Positions 13,048-25,110 of a DNA stretch of 64,000 nucleotides are shown one piece after another. Within the stretch, counting starts at the first letter, position 1, and the number at the start of each line of letters is the position of its first letter. Under the pieces are notes generated by a model, which saw nothing but the letters and a program-made list of their open reading frames with translations, had not been told where the DNA came from and ran no database searches. Both the position numbers and the translations under genes were made by a program. Source of the DNA: Mnemiopsis leidyi (lineage: Eukaryota > Ctenophora > Tentaculata > Lobata > Bolinopsidae); assembly GCA_000226015.1 (NCBI GenBank), contig JH153223.1:30652-94651 (forward strand), in the 5' to 3' direction.

Positions 13048-13375
13048 TCGAGTTAAACTCTCTCTCTCTCTCTCTCTTCCACCACAAACCACTCACTATC
13101 GCATCATGGCGTGACATACGGCTGCATGCTTGCACAGTGCACTGCGGCGACGTTCCTCAGTACACGATATCGTGTTTTGAACTGTTTAAAGGGAGGAGGG
13201 GCCGCGTGATACGCTCAGTTAACTAGCCTGAGAGAAGGAGGAGGAGAGTTAACTAGCTAGAGAGAAGGAGGAGGAGAAGGAAGAAGAGAGGAGGAAACAA
13301 GGAGAGGGAGACGAAAAAGAAGAAAAAGCAAGAAAGGGATGAAGAAAGAGAAGAAGCAAGAAGGGGGAAATTAGA
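13048..13375. repeat. TC microsatellite and long polypurine tract
   Basis: A (TC)n run lies at about 13048-13076. After some 140 bp of mixed sequence comes an almost uninterrupted A/G stretch from about 13221 to 13375 (GGAGGAGGAGAA-like), broken by a short TTAACTAGC insert. No coding sequence was recognised. Confidence 0.8.
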
Positions 13376-15062
13376 CGGTTTGTCGGTTTAACGCGTGTGT
13401 TGCGACAGTCTGTAACCGGTAAAGATCTACAGATACATGTCAGTAAGAACCCAGTAGAGTCTAGAGGACTGATGAAGTAGACAACTGTCAGAAACTAGAC
13501 TAGACGTAGCGGACCGCTCCAGACAGACCATAATGATAACGTCTAATATTCAAACATCTTATAATGAACCAAACTGTAACTTCTTCTACATGTAAGAAAC
13601 TGGAACTTCTTGTAAATGTTCCAATCAGCTCAACCTGCAGAACGATAACGAACAAAATGCTGGTTAGTTCTCCACTGAGTCTACACAAAAGTATTAACCC
13701 TGGAGTTATGGGGAACAAAACAAGCTAGAATAAACACACGTACGGCAGAAGTAGGAGCAAATAAAGGAAGGAACACACGTACTGCAGTTGGAGTGTTTTC
13801 TAATGAACCAACTTACACTCTGTATAGTGGAGTCGTGAGGCGCCAGCTCTAAGAACCTAACATTCAGGTGTGAAAATGAACAAAACTATTACCTGGACCT
13901 GGCTCACAATTTACATTGGAGTTTGGGAACTTAGGAAGGAGCAAAATGAACATGTTGAGTTGCGGAACTAGACCGCATAACTTGGAACTTAAATTTATTC
14001 GGGGACTGACAAGATTTTCAAGTCGTAAAGCGATTCGTGTGACTACGTTAGAGGCTGACAATCTCATGGAATCGGATTTTTTATATATATATTTACTTAT
14101 AGTGCAACTTAAGTGAAAACGAAAACTTATAGTTCCAACTTTTTTATTGAACTTATTCATTAAGCATCAAAATCATTTAGAAGAATCATGAGAAATCTTA
14201 AGAATTTATAACCAAACCCTAAAAATTCATTAGATTCTTAAAATCGTCATTAACGGAGTTTTTTCAAATAATTTGAAATGAAATATGAGAACATACAGTG
14301 GAAATTAAAGCTAAAAATGAAATATGATATTCGCACAAGTCTTGAGATCAAGGACTAAAAAAAATGAACATTAGATTACAAACTGTCGTATAAGAATTAA
14401 ACTAAGTTTGAGTCCCCGCCTATAATTCTACAAACGCAAAAGCAATGAGACATTCAGAGATTAGAGTCTCGCTTCGATTGACCAGCAGAATAATTACCAT
14501 TTATAGTCGCAAACTTAATTTTAGCAAGCTGTACAATCGGGGAAGAAGGATTGATACATATAAAATTTACTCCAACGTTTGCAATTTAACACTGCACGTT
14601 CGTGGCACTTCATTGAAAAAGAAGACGGAGGAAAATTCAAGAAGGCTTCTAAAAACGCTTGTTTGCGTTTTGGATTGGAAGGGGCATCATCTGACCGGAG
14701 ATGAAAATTAAGTCATCCATCAAATTACGCCGGTGCTTAAAAAATCACGGTTTGGAAATTCATCAAAGATTATTATTACATGTTTTGTAACATAACTTTG
14801 TGATATTTTATCTTCATGCTCATCGTGATGATTTAATTTCCCTACGATAATCCGCGATGTCTACCACCGCTCCGCTGGAGAACGCAAACGAACTCGAACG
14901 AAATCATTTTCGGAGTAATCCTCCTAATTAGGATAATTACAGCATGCAATTAATTCATTATCATATTGTTGAATTATTTCAGTAGTATGATCCTGTAAGA
15001 GTTAGATGACTAGTAATCTACCGGGATCTACCTCGAATCGTGTATTTAGAATGTTCATGTCA

Positions 15063-15186
15063 ACCATAAACATAGATTATCACAGATTACCATAAATAAA
15101 CATAGATTAACATAGATTAACATGGATGAACATAGATAAACATAGATTAACATAGATTAACGTAGATAAATATATATAAACATAGA
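15063..15186. repeat. ACATAGATTA minisatellite
   Basis: Imperfect 10-15 bp units (AACATAGATTA, AACATAGATAA) repeated about ten times. The flanking 13.4-18 kb holds no gene I can recognise. It includes a CACGTG/ATTGG pair near 16290-16345 (GCTGATTGGC, ATCACGTGTT, GTGATTGGAT). Confidence 0.8.
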
Positions 15187-18065
15187 GTCGAGGATTGCAA
15201 ATTTTTTCGGCAGAGTCGCGAATTCACGAAGCTGTTGTGCCGCACAAGATGAAAAAGTTAAAATTGTAATAAGATTCAGAGAAATTTTTGGAAAATCAAG
15301 GGGGAAAGAGAAGAGGCAAATAAATGTCATGCAGTTACTCCAACACGAGGTAAGAATTAATTGGTCATGTGACCCTGATAAATTAACAATAAACTTGATA
15401 ATAAAGCAGTGTACCTATCAAACAAGTGTTTTACAGTCTTAATTCTAACCACACAACATCAAACAGTGTGTGCAGGCTTATAACGTATCAATATATAGAT
15501 TTAAAGGATAACGACAAAAATAAAAATTATAATAGGATTACAACTGCTGTGATCAATGCGAGTGTATTTTACAAAATGAATTATGATTATGTACGAGGGA
15601 AATTTTTGCAAAAACGCAAATAATTGTATTCTATCGGCGATCAATTAAGCATTCATCACGCAGCAAGCAAAACATCTGAGATTTTCACATCAACAATATA
15701 ATTCGTGCCCACAATCACTCGTTTGAGTGACATGGCTGAGAAAATTATTTTCCGCGCATGGTCCGCGGATTTATAACACTGGTAATGAACTTGGAAGTTT
15801 CAGAACATTCTGAGGTTGATGTACGGGAGGAAATCTCAATTTTTAGGTGGAAGTATAGATTCACATTTTTGAGATTCCTTCCATAGTTTAGATTTTAAGC
15901 AGGGAAAATATGTCGCTTTTCAACACTTAGATTAGGGCGGGAGGTTGGAGTTCGCGTTTAAAAAAGCAGACATCGTGGGATTGTGGGACTTCCCTTAGTC
16001 TTCCACAGCAGAAGTGGATATTGGTAAGTTGGAAAGTTATAGTTAGTGTATTTAGTTGGTATTTTGTGTACTGTTGAGGAATGGCATGTGAGCTTGAAAT
16101 AGAAACAAATTATCCGAATCGTCGGAATGAAAAGCGGAAGTTTCAACAACATCAGTACCGAACAGAAACAAAGACAACTCCAATTTGAATAATACCCCAA
16201 ATTTTCCTGTTTAAATAAGCCGCATGTCCGTGCAATGAGATCTCGGGGGCCACTAGAGCAGGGTTCGAGAGTTTCACACTAGACGCTGATTGGCTAGTAG
16301 ATATCACGTGTTAAGATCTGGGACCTGTGATTGGATGTCAAAGCAGGGAGTGGACGTGAAATCGGACCCAACAAGAGGGCTCATGCAACTTGCACCTGTT
16401 GACATTTTCTGTTACATTTTAGGAGCTGCTGAAATGGTTAAAAATTAAATCAGTAAATCACAGTGCTAATTAAACTGCGATTGACAATTGATACGGTTTC
16501 GGTATGTCAGCAAGGGTGATATTAAAACGAGGCCTGTTGACAGAAATGCTTAGACCTATCCTCACAAATACTCATGATACATACTTTATAAGTACAGTAA
16601 ACTTAACCTGGATCCTTCAGTAAGCAGTAAAACTTAGGCAACAATTACTTTAGCATGAAGCATGAGTATATGCGGGAATAATTCAGTTTTATGCCACAAT
16701 TATTTGATAGCAGCGTTGCCTCTGGTAAGCGTCTTAATCTAATCAGCCCAAGTAAAAAACGGCGGTACACAAAGAGTATAGTAACAGAGGAACAGAGAGA
16801 AACCAAGAATGAACCGGTCAGACTGATATATTTACAAAGTCATTACCGGACCAGGTCGATTAGATGTGAAATTAGGAAGCCTTAACTGAACCCATCAATG
16901 AACAGGTAAACAATGGCAGTGTGATTAAATTTCCATTAGTGTGTGGAAAAATGAGGGTATTTTAGGAAATTATTGGTAACCAGGGGTGTTGTTAGGGACA
17001 CATTAGCGGTAGTTATGGTAATCCTTCACACTTGAGAATGTAGTCCACCAACAAGACGCGATCACATGCTGCTGGGGTAAATCATCAAAACTGGGCACCA
17101 GTCCAAATTGGTATATCCCCGTCAAATATCACAGATATACCCGACTAGACTGAGGTAAGAGTATGTCCGACAGGGGGGTGAGAGAGAACACATAGAAAGT
17201 CCTGAGGGACAGCAGGATCTGTCGGGCAGCGCGGAGACCTCCGTCAAATAATCACATACAAGGATGGCGGACCAGTGAGAGACAGAACATTGTGGAGGGA
17301 GGGAAAGTACTTCAACACTGGTGATGTGGTGTGATTATCAAGCACATTACTCAACCGACACGTGAGATTTTGTAGTCCTGGATCTGCAATTATAACACGT
17401 ATTTTTTGCAACTTTTTAGCAGCAGAAGTGAAAACGGAACTGGTGATTTCTAGATGAAAATAAAACACTTCAAATCGAACCGAATCAGGGTAAGTGCCAA
17501 CAGGAGGGCGAGAAAGACAAAATGAAGCACGACAAATAGATTGTGGTAGGCTCGCTCAGAGCAGTGCTAATGAATTGTTAATGCTGAATGCTCCATTCAA
17601 TTAACCGTTAGAGGATACACATTCTCCAGATTCCACAGGATCTAAGCTCAGAAGTGGTCCCATGATCACATAAAACTGAAGCCGTGTGCGACAGTGGTTG
17701 AGAAATTGTTGGTAGAGCCCCATTGTGCCACAAACCCCTGGCACCAGGGCCATTAGTGGTGGAACGATTGTTCAGCTGAAACTGAAGCACCTGAGGAGTA
17801 CTAAATAAATTGTCCGCCGCAGTTGAATTTGAAAGTACTGAAAATTAGGTTAAGTAAGTGAACATTATACACTTCTTTCGTAGTGTCGGGTAGTCGTCTA
17901 ATTTTAACGTCTACAACTACGTTCAAATCTTTGTATTAATTTACGTGTTTAGACGAATGAGGGTCAAAAACGTGTTTTCTGTGGAACGAGGATAGTCTAT
18001 AAACTATAAGCATATAATAGCGGTTTGGAGTTTCATTAAATGTAATAGCAAAAAGACATAATATT

Positions 18066-18173
18066 GAGAAGAAGTATAAACTTTAGCGTTATTACAAGAA
18101 GTAACGAATGCATTCGTTGGTAGTTAATCAAATTGGTGATATTTCAGCAATCACAGTTGCCATTCTCAAACCT
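18066..18173 (+). repeat. Left arm of 108-bp perfect inverted repeat
   Basis: Exact reverse complement of 18866-18973, starting GAGAAGAAGTATAAAC and ending CATTCTCAAACCT. It includes the palindrome CGAATGCATTCG. The arm holds the first 22 codons of the GIY-YIG frame (starting MHSLVVNQIGDI). Confidence 0.95.
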
Positions 18174-18608
18174 AACGTAAGTTTTATCCTACGTAAGTTT
18201 TATCCCTCTGTAGATGTAAAATTTGTGTATAAACGGGGTTTTCGAATTAGCAATTTGTTTAAATTTAAGGATTGTTTCCCTTTGAAATGTAAAAGTGGAA
18301 TAGTTTATTCTATACAATGTAACAAGTGTGGGCATAGTGCTGCTTATATAGGTAAGACTAAGAATACTCTATTTGAACGTTTTTACGGTTCTAATGGACA
18401 TCTCAATCCTCGGACGCTGAAAAGCGCGTTAACTGACCATGTTGTTGGTACGGGGGACCCTGAGTGCAATTTTGACTTTAATACCATTAAGATTTTAGAC
18501 AGTTGTGATGTGGACTATCGACTTAGAATAATTGAGAGTATCTATTTGAAATTTGATAAGCAAAGTTTGAATACGCAGGAATACTCTTTCCCACTCAAAC
18601 TTTTCTAA
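18108..18608 (+). CDS. GIY-YIG endonuclease domain protein, Penelope-like
   Basis: 166 residues. In the family, the GIY-YIG domain nicks target DNA for retrotransposition. The linker has the Penelope pattern NLFKFKDCFPLKC. Then come GIVYSIQCNKC (a GIY-like strand within a Cys-rich C..C..CxxC cluster), AAYIGKT (the YIG strand) and LFERF with the expected catalytic Arg. LRIIESIYLKFDKQSLN matches the catalytic Glu helix and the PSLN-type end of the family. All core positions look intact. The first 22 residues come from the inverted-repeat arm and may be fortuitous or a new N-terminus. A short direct repeat, GTAAGTTTTATCC, marks the arm/body junction near 18177-18205. The reverse transcriptase is missing, so autonomy is unlikely. 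Confidence 0.8.
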   Translation: MHSLVVNQIGDISAITVAILKPNVSFILRKFYPSVDVKFVYKRGFRISNLFKFKDCFPLKCKSGIVYSIQCNKCGHSAAYIGKTKNTLFERFYGSNGHLNPRTLKSALTDHVVGTGDPECNFDFNTIKILDSCDVDYRLRIIESIYLKFDKQSLNTQEYSFPLKLF

Positions 18609-18865
18609 ATTTGGCCAGCATTTGCCGTTTAGATATAGATAAGATTTATAGATTAGAGTTTGTATAGATAACGATGTAGTTTCAGCATAATTGTGAACTT
18701 TTTTGAATTTTTGTAGGATTTTAAATTTATAGTTAGTGTAGGTTGATTAATGCGTTCGTAAGTGTAGTTTAGATCTTTCAGATACAAAATTTTCCTATTT
18801 TCTGATTTAGTGTTAACTTTGTAATTTACTAGAATATTTAACATAACCGTTTTTGTCAACATTTT

Positions 18866-18973
18866 AGGTTTGAGAATGGCAACTGTGATTGCTGAAATAT
18901 CACCAATTTGATTAACTACCAACGAATGCATTCGTTACTTCTTGTAATAACGCTAAAGTTTATACTTCTTCTC
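18866..18973 (-). repeat. Right arm of 108-bp perfect inverted repeat
   Basis: Reverse complement of the left arm with no mismatch seen. It carries the same 22-codon start reading inward on the minus strand, where a 92-residue frame (18653-18931) runs into noncoding sequence. Confidence 0.95.
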
Positions 18974-20847
18974 TATTGAGAAGAAGTAAAACAAAAATTA
19001 AAGGCGTACGCGATGTGTCTGACATCTTGCTGTTACTTCAGAATACGCTGGAGCACTTTGAAGCAAGCCTTGTTGATCAGTGAAAAGCGTGGGATATAAA
19101 CAAGAATCGGAGGGACAATTTCTCATTCCTATATTAGCGACAATATTACCAATACGACTGATAAGACAGATTCGAAGAACAAATTGGTATATAAGGCAAC
19201 AGGCATCTCGTTATATGTTAGATTTTTTACATATTTCAGAATGAGTAATGCGCAGATATAAAACAGCTTTAAGCAAAACGGCGTCAAATTGAGAACGATC
19301 TCACGTAACGTAATCGACCCTTTCCTTGAAGCGTGTAATACGCCAAATATGCAGGAAAACGATCCTCCATGGTCGAGCGGGAACACTGGCAGAAGTCCAA
19401 TACAGGAGAAGTTTGTAATGCGAGGAGCGCGGCGCTGGAAGGTATGTGCCCCCGCAGAGAATCCTGCCACTGGCATGGGACATATAATCTTGTTATCTGA
19501 CAAAACCATCACGAATACAAAACAAAAGGGTCTTATGTGAGCGCCTAACGCTCTTTAGCCTCCTGGGGGTTCTAGTTGCTGATCTGATTAAACTGCAGCA
19601 GTTAGTTTCATGGGAACTTCTACTTCCGCTGGTGTTACATGTTCTTAACTTTTCTGAGGCAACTTTCGATTTTACTGCGAGAAAATGATCATATGAAGCT
19701 GGGAAAATGTCTTGAAGCGAGGATAAAAACCCAACGAAGTGGATCTAAATAACCTGATAAGCGGTACTGATCTCGAACAAGATCAAAGTAAAACAGATAA
19801 GATCAAAGTCATACCAAATTATCGGTTATGACCAGCTCAAAGAAAAACCAATTGAAGAAATAAAGGGGTGAACTCTTTGAAAGACAGCGAAAATCAGAAG
19901 TTATCGCGTTTCAGACGAGGACACACGAAAATCTTGATAAGGTGCCAATAACCCAAAATGTCAGTCAACTGTAATAAAATTTCTGTTATCAGGTTCATGA
20001 GACAGGTAATTAGTGCAGGATCCTGAGACACAGCTCCCGTGAAATGGAAGTGAGGAAATAATCACGAACACGTTAAGAAATTAATAGGATAGAATAGTGA
20101 GAATAACTTGATAATTATTGTTTTAACTTCGAAGGGTTGTTCGCCAGTGAAGATGATCGTTCATTAAGACGAATTCGAAGACGCGGAACCTCTAAAACTC
20201 ATTCCTGGTTAGTAGTGAAAAATTAGAGTAAGAATATGGCAGATTTAGGGTGAGAAAACGTGATTTCTTTTCAACTGCGAATTCTGTAGCATGAAAAAAT
20301 TATGATTTTTCTTACTTAATAATCTATTATAGCGTTGGAGCAGAAAAGCGAATCTAATCAACGATATCCAAGATTCGAGCCAAAAAAGATTTTGTGGCAT
20401 CAAATCAAGTAAATTATGGTATTGAATAGAATCCGCCCATCATATAATTCGCCTACAAATTCGATTGGAAAATTTGACGTTCACGTAATTTCATAGCGAG
20501 AACTCAAGCCATTTTGCTACCCACGATCCCCTTTATTTACTTACAAATATCATAGTACCGCAACTCCTTAAAGATCAAGAGAAATCCAGCCAAGCTACCC
20601 TAAATGTTTGAACTACATATTTCCACCCTGCATATCGTAAAGATCTCCGTCTCGGATTGATGAATTCAGATCGGACCAAAATGAAAATGAAGTTATAAAC
20701 CGCTACTTATAGATCTAATAAGTAAGGAAATCTGAATACTGACGGAAAGCAAAATGAGTTGCATGTCAGCTAAAATGAACTGCATGCCGGAACAATTTGA
20801 AGTCAGGCGTTGAGATTACCTCATCCAGCGGATATACTAGTTTGGGA
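18974..20847. other. Intergenic, no feature recognised
   Basis: Open frames around 19129-19540 occur on both strands in overlapping positions and match no family known to me. I see no repeats or RNA genes here. Confidence 0.5.
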
Positions 20848-20921
20848 ACATATAACCTTGATCTAACATATAACCTTGATCCAACATATAACCTTGATCC
20901 AACATATAACCTTGATCCAAC
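20848..20921. repeat. 18-bp tandem repeat, four copies
   Basis: The unit AACATATAACCTTGATCC is repeated four times; the first copy ends in T instead of C. The near-palindrome GTCGACCTTAAGGCGAC lies shortly after, at about 21006. Confidence 0.9.
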
Positions 20922-21090
20922 TAAAGAATTAACGAAAAGATTATAAAAAGGGTTGCAACATTTGTAAGTTGGGACTTCTATGCCTTGTAAATTGTAAAAC
21001 CATTGTCGACCTTAAGGCGACCCCCGGTTTACCATCAGATATAATTCGATTTTCCGCTTTATAACACAGTTAACAAGGATCATTTCATAT

Positions 21091-21230
21091 ATTCTATGTG
21101 CGTGTACCATATTCTATGTGCGTGTACCATATTCTATGTGCGTGTACCATATTCTATGTGCGTGTACCATATTCTATGTGCGTGTACCATATTCTATGTG
21201 CGTGTACCATATTCTATGTGCGTGTACCAT
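21091..21230. repeat. 20-bp tandem repeat, seven identical copies
   Basis: The unit ATTCTATGTGCGTGTACCAT is repeated seven times with no difference between copies, starting at 21091 and every 20 bp after. The array sits in gene-poor sequence. Confidence 0.97.
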
Positions 21231-21840
21231 ATTAAAATGACGCCTGCAAGTCGTGCAATAAACTTCCACCTTTAATGTGATAACCTGTTTCACAGCACCT
21301 CTACGGAGAATTGTGTCATACACCAACTAATTTGACCTGGGGATTACAAAATTTAACCGCACTTTGACGAAATGAGCCGATATTTTACTTCATGGTCTTT
21401 TTTGAAATCTGGAAGCTTTTAAAAAGTAAGGTTTCTTAGAATTTCGGTTTTTGACGAGAAATATTGGATTTTTAAAATACGCGTACGCTTTAAAATTCTT
21501 TAAAATCAAATATCAGTGAGACTTTACCTTGTAAAACCAACGAAGCAGTGAAAAAGGATTAAAGATGCTGAGTGAGTGAACATTAACCTGTAACTGAGTT
21601 ATTCCTAGACTTATTCAACAGTATCAGTAAATTTAGCCCAAAAGAGAGACCACCCCATGGCACAAACCAGCGCAAAATGAAGTAGGTACTACGTGGTTCT
21701 TAATATTTTTGGATATAGATCTCTCGACTAACACGTAACACAACAACTGAGATCAATAACTGTATGTCATATCGGCAGCAGAGAACATTTTATTAAACCC
21801 GCCAAATTCCCCTACCAATAACATCGTTTTAACTATTCAA

Positions 21841-23070
21841 ATCTGACCAATGGCAGTGTAGAATCAATATCACGTGTCCTAACAAGCTCCAAGCACCAAT
21901 AAAGAAATAATAGGGCGGGAGGAATATTGGTAGGAAATGTTTGCTCCCGTCCTATTGTATGCGGGATCAAATATTTAGCAATAACCATCTCTTGCAGAGC
22001 AGGTGCCGGAGCTTCACCTCTTGTTTGATATCCTGGATCGAGTGAAAATGCCAGTAAAATTCGATCACACCTTATCAACTAATTAGCCTCATTTCCATTG
22101 AACTTCCGAGCAAATCAGTACAATGCTCAAGTGCCACAGGGCTGAAAATTAGATTGAGTCAACATTCTCGCAGATGGAAGAAGAGGCTCACAGTTGATGA
22201 TATAAAACCTTAGCCACAAATATGAAGAGCTACGAAAAGTAAAAGTCGAAGATAAATCAAGATATGAGAGAAGAACAAGGAGATACATCAAGATTCAAGA
22301 TACCGATACCCTTAACAGGATCAACAAACAGAGCGGCAAGCTATCAAGGAAGTGAGATACACGACAAAGCAGCCGGGATACAAGCAAAACTAAAAATAGA
22401 ACTGTAAAAAGAGTGCCTAAAATCAAATCAGGTCGCCTACGAAACCTTGTATAGCCAGAGTGTTATGATCAGTCGGGAACACTGGAGAAATTAACATGTA
22501 GGAGCGTTTTTGAGGAGATCGCACGGCAAACAAGCAAACCAGGACCTAGTTAAAGTGACGTCACAAGAAATTGAAGGCAGTGTATCAGAATAGGATTAGT
22601 GTAAGCTAAATATAGTAGATGACAGCGTGTTGCCACGTGACTGAAATTTAACCATAAAGGGAGGGAAACAGGAGAAAAGTTTCCTGCGGAGGTAACAGTG
22701 GTTTGAGTGGACAATGTTGGGAGTGGGAGAAGAGGGGAGAAGTTTCTGTCACGGTGGGAGAAGTGCAAGATAGGGACAGGGTGATTCTGTCAGTTTGGAG
22801 GACTATCTCACTGACCAGGAAATCATATATATAAACCCCGTTATAAGCAGTCACGTGATCTTAATAGAGCGATATGATTGAAGGAAAAGTCACAGATTGA
22901 CATGTGATTGGCTATACTTATTGAGAGTGTGCCAGAATTGTAGGGGTCAGAATATATAGACTCTTGAGATCATCTCAAGGGTAATCGTTAAGATTAGGCG
23001 TCAAATGGCGTGCCCTTATTGGTTTACATCGGTGTTGCTGCAAGCTGATTGGACAATTAATGGATGAGAG
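21841..23070. promoter_or_regulatory. Series of CACGTG and CCAAT motifs
   Basis: GACCAATGG (21845), ATCACGTGTC (21870) and CACCAATAAAG (21895) form one cluster. CCACGTGACT (22633), TCACGTGATC (22852), TGTGATTGGC (22903), TTATTGGTTT (23016) and CTGATTGGAC (23046) form a looser second one. No gene start was recognised beside them. Confidence 0.3.
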
Positions 23071-24994
23071 GAAGGAGGCGAATGTCTGAGCTTTGGTGAC
23101 GACGATATGAGTATGACATTTCTCACGGGGTTGTAGCCGTAAACAGAAAAATTAATGGGCAGATATAATAATGAATCATAATTAATCGAGATGATAAACG
23201 CAAAGAAAGCCGTTCAAAACACATACCACAACGAATTTTTGTTCTGCAGATAAAACGGAGTGAGAGCTGACACAAAAACTAACCTAGCAGCTGAGAACAA
23301 AATGCTGATCAACCTCAAGTTCCAACTAATTAGAAAGCAACAAAAGAAGTAAGAACGTGTAGTGGTAAGACTTTAACCCCCAAAGTGACGTACCATGTAT
23401 TTACATTGTTCGTTATTAATGAAGGATTGATTGGCGCGGTGTAAGGAAGACTTTAATGTGGTTATCTATACCCTTTCTGATACACAACCACAGAGGGATA
23501 TCATTACGTGGTGTGTGTGTAGTTCTGCGGTCAAGGAATTTGGTGGAGTGGTGGACGGTGTAGTGTAAGCTAACTCTGAAATTGTCGACGTGATCATCAT
23601 CACGATAATCTTGATCATTGTGGGTTTAGCGGCTAAAAATGTGGTTCTTTTGACAGATTGTACGGGGTTAGAGACTAGCCAGGTTGTTGGTACACATGGT
23701 GGAGGGAGCTGGTTTGAAAGGTAGCGGCCATGTGACGGGCTGCTTGTTTTGGCGTTCTTACTCTAATAAGTTCAATAGTTCACAAATCCGGTACACTTGG
23801 ACGATTAGTCTGGGCCACATTCCCTCAGACAAGCATCAAACAGGCCGCGATAGAGTAGCTAGAGGAACCGACTCCAGGATTTGGCCTCTGTTAAAGAGGG
23901 ATGTGAATCAATTATCGTGATTAAACAGCCAATTAGCGTAATTAAACAGCCAATTAGCGACCATACTGACAGCTCACTAGAGAGTACAGTGGGGTTGAGA
24001 ACATATATAGAGGTTAGAGAACGGCTTGAGTTGAGAATTAAATTGGTGGAAGGTTCAGTTAGTATCTTAAGGCGACAGTCACCGGAGAGAGCTGTTCGAA
24101 TGAACAAAGCTAAAAATACGGAAGATTTATCTGAGTCTCTCGCTTTACTTTGGTTCATGGTACTTAGTTTTATAACATTGTTTAAGACAAAAGACAGTCG
24201 TGAGGTTTGTTATGAAGTACCTAGACAAAAAAGAAGCCATACTTAAGAGAAACTAGAAGTTTGGCTACACCTTAAGATTTGGTAATCATCGTGTCTGGCA
24301 GCGTTCTTTAAACAGGTTATGATTTAGAGCCTAAATCAGTGAAAATTTTTAGAAAAAATGACAAAAGTCGTCGGAAATATCAAATTTAAAATGTTTTAAA
24401 TGGAGAGAGGGGAGTGAAACTTTTAAATGAACAAGACATGTGAGAATTTAGAGTAGATATCCGTGCAATAATTTGAACTTTACATCACTTTTTTATCTAT
24501 CATACTGTCAATTCTAGTGATGATGTTTTGTCGTCATCTAAACATTTAAATAACAATAAAACTATGCGTTAGTAAAGCTAAGAGGAAGTAACTAAACAAC
24601 AACAATAACCCAACAGTTCTGCATTAAAAAGCATTGATGCCTAACTGTAACAATATATCAGTGACGTCACTATCGGTAACAAAGAGGACTCATCATGCAG
24701 TGAACTATCGAGAAAAATAGCTGTAAAACACTGAGAGATTTTCAACGTGGAATCGACGTCGAGTAACTAAGAAGTAACATGTTGTAAAGTTAATGACTTA
24801 GCAAGAGAGAAACTTTATAATAAGTACGGATCATCATAACAAAGATATTATTGTGAAAGAGAACAAAAACGCGTGCTGTAATGATGTTTGCTGGAACAAC
24901 TCAGGCTTTAAGGCTTGCAAACACTCGACAGTACATAGATCATAGAATACGTCTACATTAATTATGTTTTGAGATGGTCCTCTACCCTTTCTAC

Positions 24995-25110
24995 CCAGAC
25001 CAATCAATCAGCCAATGAAACTACCTCAGCCGAGGGTGCACGAGTAGACAATTAACCAATCAAACGGAGGAAAAGAGCCACGTGATTAAAATTGGCCAAT
25101 CAGGGGACAG
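24995..25110. promoter_or_regulatory. Dense CCAAT cluster with CACGTG
   Basis: CCAAT cores occur at about 25000, 25012, 25055 and 25096 (ACCAATCAATC, GCCAATGAAAC, ACCAATCAAAC, GGCCAATCAGG), and CACGTG at 25079-25084. This is the tightest such cluster in the window. No coding exon of a recognised gene lies within several kb, so any transcript it drives is unknown. Confidence 0.4.

Larger units (their letters stand above)
18066..18973 (+). mobile_element. Penelope-type GIY-YIG cassette between perfect inverted repeats
   Basis: A 908-bp unit. Its ends, 18066-18173 and 18866-18973, are exact reverse complements over 108 bp. The interior encodes one intact GIY-YIG endonuclease frame and about 260 bp of A+T-rich noncoding sequence. 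Penelope-like elements carry a C-terminal GIY-YIG domain and can have terminal repeats in inverted orientation, which fits. However, no reverse transcriptase is present, so this is either a truncated element or a non-autonomous derivative. The identical arms point to a recent origin or ongoing correction. The motif TATTGAGAAGAAGTA occurs at both outer borders (about 18062 and 18974) and could be a target duplication. The right border is itself a short hairpin (ACTTCTTCTC...GAGAAGAAGT). Confidence 0.75.

Noticed and set aside
21091-21230. CRISPR-like array
   Set aside because: The units are contiguous with no spacers, so this is a simple tandem repeat in a eukaryotic genome.
23859-24246. Overlapping frames of 99 and 121 residues on both strands
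   Set aside because: Neither has a recognisable domain, and the shared IKQPIS doublet comes from a short DNA duplication.
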